Source: Stutzerimonas stutzeri (GTDB lineage Bacteria > Pseudomonadota > Gammaproteobacteria > Pseudomonadales > Pseudomonadaceae). Taken from it: 64,000 nt of DNA. The stretch is taken from the NCBI GenBank assembly GCA_002345575.1, contig DDVX01000013.1:52975-116974 (forward strand), in the 5' to 3' direction. The notes under the pieces are model-generated. The model was not told the origin of the DNA, searched no databases, and was given only the letters and a program-made list of their open reading frames with translations. A program made the translations under genes and the position numbers. Numbering within the stretch: the stretch's first letter is position 1; every line of letters begins with the position of its first letter. This document shows positions 1 through 9,032 of the stretch, one piece after another.

Positions 1-1058
1 CGGCTGCCGACGAGCACATCGACTATCACCCGCGCTACCAGGGCCGCACTACTGAGTTCCTGCGCGTTCGCGACGCCGACGGCGTCGAGTATTTCGTTTA
101 CGACGTCGAGCTACTTCTGGCCGGCAGACGCGACAACGCCTTCAGCTTCGTCACCATGCAGCCGACCAGTGAGTATCGCAGCCTGTTCGAAGAGTTTCGC
201 CAACAGCTCTACCTCTGGCTGGGCAGCGGCCTACTGGTGCTGCTGGTATTGCTCTGGCTCGGTCTGACCTGGGGCTTTCGCACGCTCAGGCGGGTCAGCG
301 CTGAGCTCGACGAAGCCGAAGCCGGGCAGCGCGAGCGACTGAGCGACGATCACCCCCGCGAACTGTTGCGTCTGACCCGCTCGCTCAATCGCCTGCTAGA
401 CGGCGAGCGCCGTCAGCGCGAGCAATACCGCAACTCTCTCGGCGACTTGGCGCACAGCCTGAAAACGCCCCTCAGCGTGCTGCAAAGCGTCGGCGAAACA
501 CTTTCGGCGCAAGCGCATAGCCGCCAACAGGCTCAAGTGATGCAGGCGCAGATCGAACGGATGAGCCAGCAGATCGGCTATCAACTGCAACGCGCCAGCC
601 TTGGTAAGAGCGGCCTGGTGCGCCATCGAGTCGAACTCCGACCACTACTGGTGAGTCTCTGCAGCACACTGGACAAGGTCTACCGTGACAAGCACGTGCA
701 GATCGACCTGCAGCTCGCCGAGCCCTGTCACGTACCGATGGAGCAAGGCGCGCTGATGGAGCTGCTCGGCAACCTGCTGGAGAACGCCTATCGCCTCTGC
801 CTGCAGCAGATACGCATCAGAGCCAGCACGAGCGAAGGCGGCCTGCTGCTCGACATCGAGGACGACGGGCCGGGTGTGCCTATCGACCAGCGGGCGCGGA
901 TCATCCGCCGTGGTGAACGCCTAGACGGCCAACATCCCGGCCAGGGCATTGGTTTGGCAGTGGTCAAAGACATTCTCGACAGCTATGGCGGCGAACTCAG
1001 TCTGGCCGAGTCGCCGCTCGGTGGCGCGGCCTTCCAGATCAGGCTGCGGGCAGACTGA
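1..1058 (+). CDS. phoQ: PhoQ-like two-component sensor histidine kinase (5' end outside window)
   Basis: This is an inner-membrane sensor kinase; PhoQ-type kinases sense periplasmic divalent cations and cationic peptides and phosphorylate PhoP. The reading frame is open from base 3, giving about 351 visible residues, so the start lies before the window. After a sensor-domain remnant comes one membrane segment (LYLWLGSGLLVLLVLLWLGL), a linker, the H-box GDLAHSLKTPL with the phospho-accepting His, and the ATPase boxes: N-box LLENAYRLC, G1 DDGPGVP and G2 GQGIGLAVV. The membrane, HAMP, HisKA and HATPase order with these boxes fits PhoQ of Pseudomonas. The PhoQ name rests on overall resemblance, and phoP would be expected just upstream. 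Confidence 0.8.
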   Translation, partial: AADEHIDYHPRYQGRTTEFLRVRDADGVEYFVYDVELLLAGRRDNAFSFVTMQPTSEYRSLFEEFRQQLYLWLGSGLLVLLVLLWLGLTWGFRTLRRVSAELDEAEAGQRERLSDDHPRELLRLTRSLNRLLDGERRQREQYRNSLGDLAHSLKTPLSVLQSVGETLSAQAHSRQQAQVMQAQIERMSQQIGYQLQRASLGKSGLVRHRVELRPLLVSLCSTLDKVYRDKHVQIDLQLAEPCHVPMEQGALMELLGNLLENAYRLCLQQIRIRASTSEGGLLLDIEDDGPGVPIDQRARIIRRGERLDGQHPGQGIGLAVVKDILDSYGGELSLAESPLGGAAFQIRLRAD

Positions 1059-1065
1059 ACAGACC

Positions 1066-1524
1066 CTAGCGCTTGACCAGTGTCAGGCCCTTGAGGAAAT
1101 TGCGCAGCAGCTGATCGCCGCATACCCGGTAGTTGCTATGCCCGACCTTGCGAAACAGCGCGCTGAGTTCGGGCTTGGAGATAGGGAAGCCGGCATCCTT
1201 GAGAATCGCGTGCATGTCGTCTTCTTTCAGTTCGAAGGCCACGCGCAGCTTTTTCAGAATCACGTTGTTGGTCAGAGGCAATTCGATGGGCGGCGCGGGC
1301 CGGCTTTCGTCCTTGCCACGCTTGTGGATCACCAGCCCATCAAGGAAGTAAGCCATGATCCGGTCGCCGCACGGCTTGTAGCCTTCCTCGTCTTCCTTTT
1401 TCAGGTAAGCCGCCATTTCAGCTTCGGGTATCTCGCAACCGGTGAGCTGGGCGATCTCGGCCATTTTCGCGTCGCTGGCGTTGAGGGTATAACGCAGGCT
1501 GCGCAGCACGTCGTTGTTGACCAT
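1066..1524 (-). CDS. DUF1456 (YehS-like) family protein
   Basis: This is a soluble protein of 152 residues made of two DUF1456 repeats. The first begins MVNNDVLRSLRYTLN and the second LTNNVILKKLRVAFELKED. Each repeat carries a conserved YxxCGD motif near its end (YKPCGDRIM and YRVCGDQLL). I chose the ATG at 1524 because it follows an AAGGAA ribosome site and the conserved domain begins right there. A further 11 codons upstream are open but are not family-like. The family has no established biochemical role. It converges with phoQ, with only 7 bases between the two stops. Confidence 0.85.
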   Translation of the reverse strand: MVNNDVLRSLRYTLNASDAKMAEIAQLTGCEIPEAEMAAYLKKEDEEGYKPCGDRIMAYFLDGLVIHKRGKDESRPAPPIELPLTNNVILKKLRVAFELKEDDMHAILKDAGFPISKPELSALFRKVGHSNYRVCGDQLLRNFLKGLTLVKR

Positions 1525-1834
1525 GGTATTTCCTTGCTGGGGTGGTTGAACGAGCACAGTGCATCACCGGCTCGCCCGCGCGTTTCACTGGGCGCGGCAG
1601 TATAGAGGATAGCCCCGCGATTCCCACGCGATGACTAGCAAGGTGCTCCATTCATCTTCCGGCCAACCGGGCCGATATCAACCAAGGCACCTGATGAATC
1701 ACTAGATAGCCAGTTGCCATCTTGCACTTGCAAGCTGAAGATAGCTCTGCGCTTGCCGTCATGTTCGTCAGGTTTGCGCATGCCCAGCACCACTTTCGTG
1801 AGCAGGCACAAAACAAGAAACGGAGAGAGTCACG
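1525..1834. other. Intergenic stretch without a recognised feature
   Basis: This 310-base gap lies between the divergent DUF1456 and chemoreceptor genes. It must hold both promoters, but I see no clean promoter match, hairpin or repeat. The plus-strand end carries the ribosome site CGGAGAGAG before the chemoreceptor ATG. Confidence 0.5.
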
Positions 1835-3631
1835 ATGGGAACCTTGCGGAAAATCTACGACTGGAGCGAACGGACCTTTTGGAATTCGCTGAGCAAGAAG
1901 CTTGCGAGCCTGCTGGCGCTCTATTCGGTGAACCTGGGTTACCTGTACGTCTACAACCAGCAGAAAAACGCCATCAGCGCGGCACTAGAGAACGGCCAGG
2001 CCTCCGCGGAACTGGCCGCCAGCATCAACGCGTCGCTCGACTACGGCCTGACAGCCGTCACCGTGCTGAGCGTACTCGGCCTGGTCTGGCTGGTTGCGCA
2101 GATTCTCTACTTGCGCCACCTGATTCTGAAGCCCGTACGCTCGATGATCAGCGCGCTGAACGAAATCAGCGACGAAGGCGGCGACTTCTCACAGGACCTC
2201 AAGCCTCGCTCCCACGACGAGTTCCGCGAACTGGCCGAAAGCTACAATCGCTTCGCCGGCAAGATGCGGCGAATCATCAGCGATATCCGCAAGATGACCA
2301 TCCCGATAGCCCTGGAAGCACTACAGGTCAAAACGCGCATCGAGGAGACAGGAGGCAGCGCACGCCAGCAGGTCACCATGACCGACACCGTGTTCGGTGC
2401 CAGCACCGAAGCCACCCAGGCCATCGGCGAAGTGTCGCGCAGCACCCAGATCATTTCCGACTCGACCAATGCCAACCTCAACAACGCACGGGCTTCCCTG
2501 GGCGAAATGCAGGACATCTCGCGCAAGATCAACCAGGTCGGTGACAAGGTAGAAACCTTCAACCAGACCATCGAAGACCTCTCTCAGCGCTCGGCCAGCA
2601 TCAGCCAGACCGCAGAATTGATCCGCGGCGTTGCCGACCAGACCAACCTGCTGGCGCTCAACGCTGCCATCGAAGCTGCCCGCGCTGGGGAAGCCGGCCG
2701 GGGCTTCGCCGTGGTCGCCGATGAAGTACGCACCCTGGCCGAACGCGTCAACAAGGCCTCGGTGGAGATAACCGGCAACACCGAAACCATGCTGAAACTG
2801 GTCAGCCACACCCGCCAGGCGAACGCAGAGATCAACAGCGACGTGCAGCAGACCCGGGACGTGGTCAGCCGCTCGGCGGAGCATTTCGAAGGAATGGTGG
2901 CGGATTTCGAGCAAACCAGCGCGCAGCTGCTGCATATCGCCAGCGCCATGGAACAGCTCTCCGCTTCCAACATCCAGGTGCACGAGAACGTCACGTCGAT
3001 CCAGCGGTTGTCGGCTGAGGTCGCCGATCACATGTCCGATTCGGAAACACGCGCCAGCGCCCTGTCCGTAGATACCGAGGCGGTGCAGGAGCTGGTTTCG
3101 CGCTTCAAGATCGGCATCGGCGCATTCGACCTTGCCGTCGACAAGACACGCATCATGCGCGACACCATTCAGGCGGAGCTGCAGGAAATCAGCCGCCAAG
3201 GCATCGATATCTTCGACCGCAACTACCAGCCCTTCGGTAACAGCGTGCCACCCAAGTTCAAACTGGCCTGGAGCGACGAGTTCGTCCGGCGCTGCCAGAA
3301 GTACCTCGACATCACCATGAATGCCATCCCGGCGTGCAGCTACGCCGTGGCGGTGAACACCGACGGCTACCTATCGGCGCACAACGCAAAATTCTCCCAG
3401 CCGCTCACCGGCGACGATGCCATCGACCTGGTCGGCAACCGCTGCTACCGCAAGTTCGACAGCCCCGGCGAGCTCGAAGCGGCACAGAACACTGCACCCC
3501 TACTGGTACGCACCTACCTGCGCGACACCGGCGAAGTGCTCTGCTACCTGGCCATGCCGATTCACATCGGCGGCCGCCACTGGGGCAACGTGCGTGTCGG
3601 CTGCTCGGTAGAGGCGCTGTTGAAGGACTGA
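1835..3631 (+). CDS. Methyl-accepting chemotaxis protein with cytoplasmic C-terminal sensor domain
   Basis: This is a 598-residue chemoreceptor. Membrane segments lie at about residues 23-40 and 71-93, separated by only about 30 periplasmic residues, too few for a normal ligand domain. A HAMP region follows (about 94-150), then the MCP coiled coil with the conserved hairpin tip ([20 protein letters not shown], near 270-290). After the signalling domain an extra module of about 170 residues (430-598) follows, with motifs [11 protein letters not shown] and NRCYRKF. This looks like the Cache/PAS-like cytoplasmic sensor that some MCPs carry at the C-terminus. The receptor therefore probably reads an intracellular cue. 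No CheR/CheB tail pentapeptide is seen. RBS GGAGAGAG precedes the ATG. Confidence 0.88.
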   Translation: MGTLRKIYDWSERTFWNSLSKKLASLLALYSVNLGYLYVYNQQKNAISAALENGQASAELAASINASLDYGLTAVTVLSVLGLVWLVAQILYLRHLILKPVRSMISALNEISDEGGDFSQDLKPRSHDEFRELAESYNRFAGKMRRIISDIRKMTIPIALEALQVKTRIEETGGSARQQVTMTDTVFGASTEATQAIGEVSRSTQIISDSTNANLNNARASLGEMQDISRKINQVGDKVETFNQTIEDLSQRSASISQTAELIRGVADQTNLLALNAAIEAARAGEAGRGFAVVADEVRTLAERVNKASVEITGNTETMLKLVSHTRQANAEINSDVQQTRDVVSRSAEHFEGMVADFEQTSAQLLHIASAMEQLSASNIQVHENVTSIQRLSAEVADHMSDSETRASALSVDTEAVQELVSRFKIGIGAFDLAVDKTRIMRDTIQAELQEISRQGIDIFDRNYQPFGNSVPPKFKLAWSDEFVRRCQKYLDITMNAIPACSYAVAVNTDGYLSAHNAKFSQPLTGDDAIDLVGNRCYRKFDSPGELEAAQNTAPLLVRTYLRDTGEVLCYLAMPIHIGGRHWGNVRVGCSVEALLKD

Positions 3632-3639
3632 TAAAAAAA

Positions 3640-3668
3640 CGTGCCCGTATTCTGCGGGCACGCTTTTC
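3640..3668 (+). terminator. Rho-independent terminator of the chemoreceptor gene
   Basis: The 8-bp stem CGTGCCCG / CGGGCACG (3640-3647 and 3655-3662) has a 7-base loop, is preceded by an A-run and followed by CTTTTCC. It lies 8 bases after the chemoreceptor stop. Confidence 0.8.
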
Positions 3669-3877
3669 CTTCCTACAAAAATCGACAACCGGTACGGCCG
3701 TACGCAGTGCGACAAGATCTATCGTCACACCTTGCCATCATTCGCCCGACAGAACGGCTAAGGCGCAGCGCTCGAAACTCCACTCGAGTATGGCCAAATG
3801 CCATTTTCCATCGTACATTCACAACGAATGTCTGGCGCCTGAGTTCCGACGCAGTTCAAATTTACAGGGATGTAGTG

Positions 3878-4885
3878 ATGGCAGAAGCGAAGGACACGTT
3901 ACTCAGACAGCTCACATTACTGCGCCTGATTCCTGAATTCCCCCGTTATACCTCCTCACAGACCCTGCATGAAAAGCTGCACGAGCGCGGCTTCAAGGTG
4001 GATCTGCGCACTGTCCAGCGGGATCTGAACCGTATATCTACGCCCTTCTCCCTAATCAGCCAGGAGAAAGGTGGGCGCAACGAGTGGAGCCACGCCAAGG
4101 ATGCTCCGCTCGATCTACGCGACATGGAACCGGCCACTGCCCTAGCGCTCCACCTTGCCGAAAGCCATCTGAAGAACCTACTGCCGCAGAGTGTGCTCGA
4201 CCTGCTGGCACCCCAGTTCAACAAAGCCCGCAATTACCTCGACGACCTCGAACAGAACAACCTTGCCCACTGGGCCCGCCGCGTACGCGCCCATCCCAAC
4301 GGCAAAGCCCTGCTACCGGCGCAAGTAAATGCAGATGTATGGCGCGCGGTATCGGTCGCCTTGCTGGAGCGTCGGCAACTCAAGGTGGATTACCTGAGCC
4401 GCAGCACCACCAAGATTAAGGAAATGCTGCTACATCCCGCCGGTCTGATCTCGCGCCACTCCATCAGTTACCTGATCGCGAGCGTCGACGGTTACACCGA
4501 CATCCGCCAGTTCGCACTGCACCGCATTCAGGCCGCTGAATGTATGGAAGTAGAAACCCAGCACAGCGACCCCCTCGACCTCGACCACTACATCCGCCTC
4601 GGCGGCTTCAACTCCCCCGCGCCGGTGGAAGAAGTGGAACTGATCGCCGACATCTCTCCGCAAATCGCCTGGCTACTGAGCGAAACCCCGCTGAGCCATG
4701 AGCAAAGCCTGGAACCGCTGAAAGGTAGCGATTGGCAGCGCCTGCGGGCGAAGCTGCCGGACGATCAAGAAACGCTGTGGTGGATATTTGGGTTGGGGGA
4801 GAGCGTGCGAGTACATGAGCCCTCGCGCTGGGTCGTGAACATCCAGGCCAGGATCGCCAAGGTGGAAGCGCTGTATGCACACTAA
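3878..4885 (+). CDS. WYL-domain transcriptional regulator
   Basis: This 335-residue protein has an N-terminal winged-helix DNA-binding region (about 1-70, including LRTVQRDLNRIS). A WYL domain follows in the middle (about 150-230, around HPAGLISRHSISYLIASVDG) and a C-terminal WCX-like extension ends the protein. WYL proteins sense nucleic-acid or nucleotide ligands and often control phage-defence, DNA-damage or CRISPR loci. The start at 3878 is chosen because the HTH begins there; the open frame further upstream overlaps the preceding terminator and is not protein-like. The gene sits 186 bases before the dynamin-like operon on the same strand, so it is the probable regulator of that operon. 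Confidence 0.85.
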   Translation: MAEAKDTLLRQLTLLRLIPEFPRYTSSQTLHEKLHERGFKVDLRTVQRDLNRISTPFSLISQEKGGRNEWSHAKDAPLDLRDMEPATALALHLAESHLKNLLPQSVLDLLAPQFNKARNYLDDLEQNNLAHWARRVRAHPNGKALLPAQVNADVWRAVSVALLERRQLKVDYLSRSTTKIKEMLLHPAGLISRHSISYLIASVDGYTDIRQFALHRIQAAECMEVETQHSDPLDLDHYIRLGGFNSPAPVEEVELIADISPQIAWLLSETPLSHEQSLEPLKGSDWQRLRAKLPDDQETLWWIFGLGESVRVHEPSRWVVNIQARIAKVEALYAH

Positions 4886-4906
4886 TATCGCCCGGCAAAC
4901 GGCTGG

Positions 4907-4951
4907 ACAGCAGAGACAGCAGAGACAGCAGAGACAGCAGAGACAGCACAA
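4907..4951 (+). repeat. Short tandem repeat, 9-bp unit ACAGCAGAG x4 plus a degenerate fifth
   Basis: Four perfect copies of ACAGCAGAG run from 4907 to 4942 and a fifth, ACAGCACAA, follows. The array lies between the WYL stop (4885) and the first dynamin-like start (5072), in the presumed promoter region. Copy-number change by slippage could alter promoter spacing or leader structure; that is inference. Confidence 0.9.
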
Positions 4952-5071
4952 AGACGACTTGGGCCAATGGCATTATGACAGCATTTGTGCAGCGATTAAA
5001 TGATCCAAAAAATCCAGCCCCAAGCCGATTACCTCAGATAGACATTACGCAAATTTCAGCAGGATTAGTTA

Positions 5072-7189
5072 ATGAAAGCCTCCCTGATCAAAGACTTAGA
5101 AAACGCTGTAGCCGGTGTGCTCAAGGTCTCAGCCGAACTGAAGACTCGAAGCAACCCCAGGCCGGCTCTTGTCTCCATCCTCCGTAAGCTGCGCATCGCC
5201 CGCGAGCTATCCTCCGTTTACTACATCTGCGTAGCAGGCAGCCAAAGCGCCGGCAAAACGCGCCTAGTCCGCGAGCTCTACGACCTGGGCGAAGGCTGGC
5301 TAGCAGACAATCAGGGTCGCGGCGAGCGTATCCCAGTGTTCATCCTCGAGAAGGACTGCGACGCCCCTTATGCCGTAGTCGTCAAATACGACACCCAAGG
5401 CAACGAGCAGGAAGAAAATATATCCCAGGAGGCGTTCCGCGCATTGATCAGCGGCTACGAAAACTCCGGCGACTTCGACTGCCTTTTCCCCAAACTCTAC
5501 GTCCCACACCGTTACTTCAACGGCCAACGCTGCGGCTTCGTACTACTCCCAGGCTACGAAATGCTGAACCCGGACAACGTCGAGTGGCAGGGCCTCATGC
5601 GTCACACCCTAGTGCACTCCCTAGGCAGCATCCTGGTCACTGACCGCACTCGCGTCGCTGACAACAGCCAGAAGCAAATCCTCAACGATCTGGTCGCCCG
5701 CTACTTCCCTGATCGCAAACCTGCCATCGCAGTCACCAAGACTGAAACGCTCACCCCAGAGCAGATTGATGAACTGGCAGGCACTGTGGCCGAAGTCTTC
5801 CAGATCCAATCCAACGAGCAAGACCGTGTGATCTTCACCGGCGTCGGCGATGACGCCTACCGCTCCGCCTGGACCAGCCAACTCACCCAGGTCATCAACA
5901 AGTACGCACTGTCCGCAGGCGGCTCGGACGCAGGCCGTCTGCGTGAACTGGAAAAGCTGCTGGACACGGAGCTGGCAACGGTCAAGGCGGCGCTGGAAAG
6001 TGAGTTGGACGCGCAAAGCATCAGCGAACACCTGACCGAGCGCCAGGCCGAGCGGATGCGAGAGGTGTTCACCAAGGCGTCTGAGCGCTACCGGAACCGT
6101 TATGCCAAAAGGCTGCGCGAGCACACCAACAGCTACCTTGGCCAGGTTAGGGACATCGCCGAGGAGAAGTACAACGAGGAAGAAGAGGGCTTCACAAACA
6201 AGCTTAGGCACGCGGCGAACTTCCTCACGCTGCAGTCCGGTGAAAACGAGACCCGCTTCAGATCGCGCATCATCGACTGTTGGCGCAACGGCACAGACAC
6301 TTTGCAATCTCCGCTGGAAAGCGATTATCTGGCTATCTCGGACATGTCCGCGAAAGAGCTCGGCATTCAGGAAATCAAATCCAGTGAGCTCGCTGCGATC
6401 AAGCACAAGGACCTAAACAAGCTGCTAGGTTACGAGGGTGCGTCTCTTGAGGTTCCTGCGGTGGGTACCCAGGAGCTGCAGCATGATCTGCGTTTGCTGC
6501 TTTCCAAGCAGGGGGATAACACCGAGGATGTCTCGCGGTTCAAAGCGGAGCATGTCGAGGAGGTGCTCAAAGCACTGCCCGCCATGACCATGGAGTACTT
6601 TCGTCTCAACCAGGCAGTTGCAATCCGCACCCCAGAGCTGGCCCGCACCGAACTGGAGGCCTTCGACTTCGGCAAGCTTGCCTCGTCCATTCAGCAAGAC
6701 CTCCCCAATGTCACCGCCTCGGCTAAACCGCTGCTCAATACGCTGGCGGCGATCCTGGCGGTGGACGTGGCCATCGACGGCTCCATCGACACCATTCCGG
6801 CCATTGCGGGCACGCTAACCGGCGGCCAGACGGCTGCTGCATCGCTGGGTGCGTCGTTGTCCATGGCCGCTGCCGGCGCGATCACCCTGGGCTTCATCGC
6901 CTACCGCGGTGCTAGCGAAATTCAGCGCTATGACGCCGCGCGCAAAGGCTTCATCGCCGAGAGCCTCAACCAGTTCGCCGAGGCCCATATCAAGAGAGGC
7001 CTTGAGCTCTATGACGACCTGATGGAAACCCTCGAAGAGCGTCTGGTGCGCAACCTGCGAGTGGCATATGGCGTGGGCGCCGACCTCACTGTGAAAGACG
7101 CACTGGCGCGTGGGTTGACTCGCCTGGAGCACGCTCGGGTGAGCCTGGTCAAAGCCATCGACGATGCGCAAAGTCGCAATGTGGCTTGA
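5072..7189 (+). CDS. Dynamin-like GTPase with C-terminal hydrophobic segment (first gene of operon)
   Basis: This large protein of 705 residues has a P-loop GSQSAGKT at 56-63, as in GTPases of the dynamin/YfjP type. The G3 position reads LLPGYE (158-163) where DxPG is usual, and a G4-like TKTE is at 222-225. A long helical middle follows, and a strongly hydrophobic stretch lies at about 550-610 (AAILAVDVAIDG ... SMAAAGAITLGFIAY), which could insert in membrane. The helical C-terminus ends in charged helices. This layout (GTPase head, helical stalk, hydrophobic paddle) fits bacterial dynamin-like proteins. RBS AGGA lies 8 bases before the ATG. It overlaps the next gene, so the two are translated together. 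The degenerate G3 may mean weak or absent GTP hydrolysis. The exact family was not identified. Confidence 0.72.
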   Translation: MKASLIKDLENAVAGVLKVSAELKTRSNPRPALVSILRKLRIARELSSVYYICVAGSQSAGKTRLVRELYDLGEGWLADNQGRGERIPVFILEKDCDAPYAVVVKYDTQGNEQEENISQEAFRALISGYENSGDFDCLFPKLYVPHRYFNGQRCGFVLLPGYEMLNPDNVEWQGLMRHTLVHSLGSILVTDRTRVADNSQKQILNDLVARYFPDRKPAIAVTKTETLTPEQIDELAGTVAEVFQIQSNEQDRVIFTGVGDDAYRSAWTSQLTQVINKYALSAGGSDAGRLRELEKLLDTELATVKAALESELDAQSISEHLTERQAERMREVFTKASERYRNRYAKRLREHTNSYLGQVRDIAEEKYNEEEEGFTNKLRHAANFLTLQSGENETRFRSRIIDCWRNGTDTLQSPLESDYLAISDMSAKELGIQEIKSSELAAIKHKDLNKLLGYEGASLEVPAVGTQELQHDLRLLLSKQGDNTEDVSRFKAEHVEEVLKALPAMTMEYFRLNQAVAIRTPELARTELEAFDFGKLASSIQQDLPNVTASAKPLLNTLAAILAVDVAIDGSIDTIPAIAGTLTGGQTAAASLGASLSMAAAGAITLGFIAYRGASEIQRYDAARKGFIAESLNQFAEAHIKRGLELYDDLMETLEERLVRNLRVAYGVGADLTVKDALARGLTRLEHARVSLVKAIDDAQSRNVA

Positions 7190-9032
7190 GAAGTACGGCA
7201 ACCGCTACCGCTGGGCCTATGACGCGTATCAGCGCTTTATCGACGAGGTAGACCCAAGCCTGGCTGGAGACTTCAGCCGCTCCAGTCATGTGACGGTCGC
7301 CGTCTATGGTGCTACCCAGGTCGGCAAGACTACGCTGATTCTGGACCTGCTTGGCGTGACTGGTGAGGCGCTGGAGCGCGCTTCCAGCGTATTGCGGGGC
7401 GACCAACGCATGGGCAAGTCTTCGACGGCCTGTGCGATTCGTTATGGTCGTTCGAAGGATGATTCCTGGTACATCGGCGACGACAGTGAGGCTATGGATG
7501 ACGCCAGCGCGAGGGTACAGTTTTCCGCTATACGCACTGAGCTGGAGGAGGGCCAGGCACAATCCGTGGACGTGTTGTCCGTGCGGCTGCCATCGATGTT
7601 CTTCGAGCAAGGGAGAGGGGGTGCGCTGAGCCTGGATCTGCACATTCTCGATATCCCGGGCATTAACGCGATCAACGAGGCTGAGCAGGCCCAGGTCACG
7701 CGGGTGGCTGAAAAATACGTGGCCACGGCCGACCTGATCTTGCTAGTCGGACGAGCGGATGACCTGGGCTTCCTTCATCCCAGCAAACTCAAGTTGGCAG
7801 CGTTGGGTGACTGGATGCTGCAGCCCAACCGCTATCGGGTGGTGCTCTCCTATACATTCTCGCCCGCCAGCTTCAAGACCTGGTTCGGACAGGACGAGCG
7901 CACATTGGAGCAAGTTAGGGCCAAGCTCTACCAAGAGCTGAGCACCCATGACTACAAACCGCCGAAGACCGTCGAGGCGATGTTGTATCCACTGGAATTC
8001 GGCGACTCGCTGCAAAGTCTGGGTGCGGCGCCGGAGTATCATCAAGCTGCCGTTCAATTGATCCAGCAGCTACGCCGAGAGCTATTGACAAGCGTCACTG
8101 AGTCGGCCAGCCCTTACGGCCGACTCGCTTCCGCGTTCAAGATGAAAACCTTGATCGATGCCAGGCTTGAGCGAGAGCAAGTTCATTACGAAAAGCTCAG
8201 GAAGGAACTGGAAGTTGACCTTCAACAGGCACTGGATGCGCTGGAGCAGGCGGAGGTCTTGTTGAGTGACTGCCAGGAAGAACGCGGCGCGCTCAATCAC
8301 CACAGGCGTCGCCTGAATCGTTACCGGAAGTTGTACCAGGGTAGCGATGTTCGCCGCTTCTTCACCCAGCCCTTGCCAAGCACAACGGAATCAGTCAGTG
8401 CTCTGAAGTTGGTTGCCATGCAGTTCGAAAACGGTATCCAGGCGAAGTGGAAGGCAATGTGTGAACGTCACGCCCATCGTCAGGCTAATTTCCGACTGGC
8501 TGAGCTGTCGCCGCCCGCGACCAGCGCGCTGAACAGCTTCTATAGAAAGATGAATGGGTATCTTACCGACGGCTACTGGTGGTCCAGCGAGAACTTCCGA
8601 ACTGATCGCAGCATGCTGCAGGCGGCGGCCGAGAAGATCGTGGATGCCTACGCCGAAGCCGCCACTCTGGAAATCCAGAAGTATATGGAGCATCAGGTGA
8701 ATGACCTGAAGCGCAAATACTCGGATTACGAGCGGCGACTTGCAGTGATGAAAACAGCCCTCACAGAGCGCCAGCAGGCAGTGAAGGGCATACAAAGCAA
8801 GAGCCATCGCCTTGAACAGGCCCATGCGCAATTCAAAGCACGTATGCAGTTCAGCATGGAGAGCTCGGGTAAGTTCGAACGATACATCCTCGAAGCTTTC
8901 AAGGCTGAGCTCGATTGCGTTAGGGAAGCCATCCGCCGTCCAGTCAATGCAACAGAACAGGTCTACGATATGTTCTACCTCCATGTGCTACTGGGCGAAC
9001 TAGACAAAATGCTGGAAGGGAAGAAGTTCTGA
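7164..9032 (+). CDS. Second dynamin-like GTPase with coiled coils
   Basis: The protein has 622 residues. A P-loop GATQVGKT is at 49-56, a possible switch region with GKSSTACAI is near 84-92, and a classical G3 DIPG at 163-166 precedes a long charged helical part (about 330-390 and 520-580 look like coiled coil). No clear N/TKxD motif was found; VVLSYTFSP occupies that region. Unlike its neighbour it has no membrane-like segment. The start overlaps the preceding gene by 26 bases; a second in-frame ATG at 7179 would give an 11-base overlap. Paired head-to-tail dynamin-like genes are known in other bacteria, where partner proteins assemble together. Here the partner has an intact G3 and the first protein does not, which suggests a division of labour. 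Confidence 0.72.
   Translation: MRKVAMWLEKYGNRYRWAYDAYQRFIDEVDPSLAGDFSRSSHVTVAVYGATQVGKTTLILDLLGVTGEALERASSVLRGDQRMGKSSTACAIRYGRSKDDSWYIGDDSEAMDDASARVQFSAIRTELEEGQAQSVDVLSVRLPSMFFEQGRGGALSLDLHILDIPGINAINEAEQAQVTRVAEKYVATADLILLVGRADDLGFLHPSKLKLAALGDWMLQPNRYRVVLSYTFSPASFKTWFGQDERTLEQVRAKLYQELSTHDYKPPKTVEAMLYPLEFGDSLQSLGAAPEYHQAAVQLIQQLRRELLTSVTESASPYGRLASAFKMKTLIDARLEREQVHYEKLRKELEVDLQQALDALEQAEVLLSDCQEERGALNHHRRRLNRYRKLYQGSDVRRFFTQPLPSTTESVSALKLVAMQFENGIQAKWKAMCERHAHRQANFRLAELSPPATSALNSFYRKMNGYLTDGYWWSSENFRTDRSMLQAAAEKIVDAYAEAATLEIQKYMEHQVNDLKRKYSDYERRLAVMKTALTERQQAVKGIQSKSHRLEQAHAQFKARMQFSMESSGKFERYILEAFKAELDCVREAIRRPVNATEQVYDMFYLHVLLGELDKMLEGKKF

Noticed and set aside
4907..4951. CRISPR-like array
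   Set aside because: Units are 9 bases and contiguous with no spacers, so it is a simple tandem repeat.
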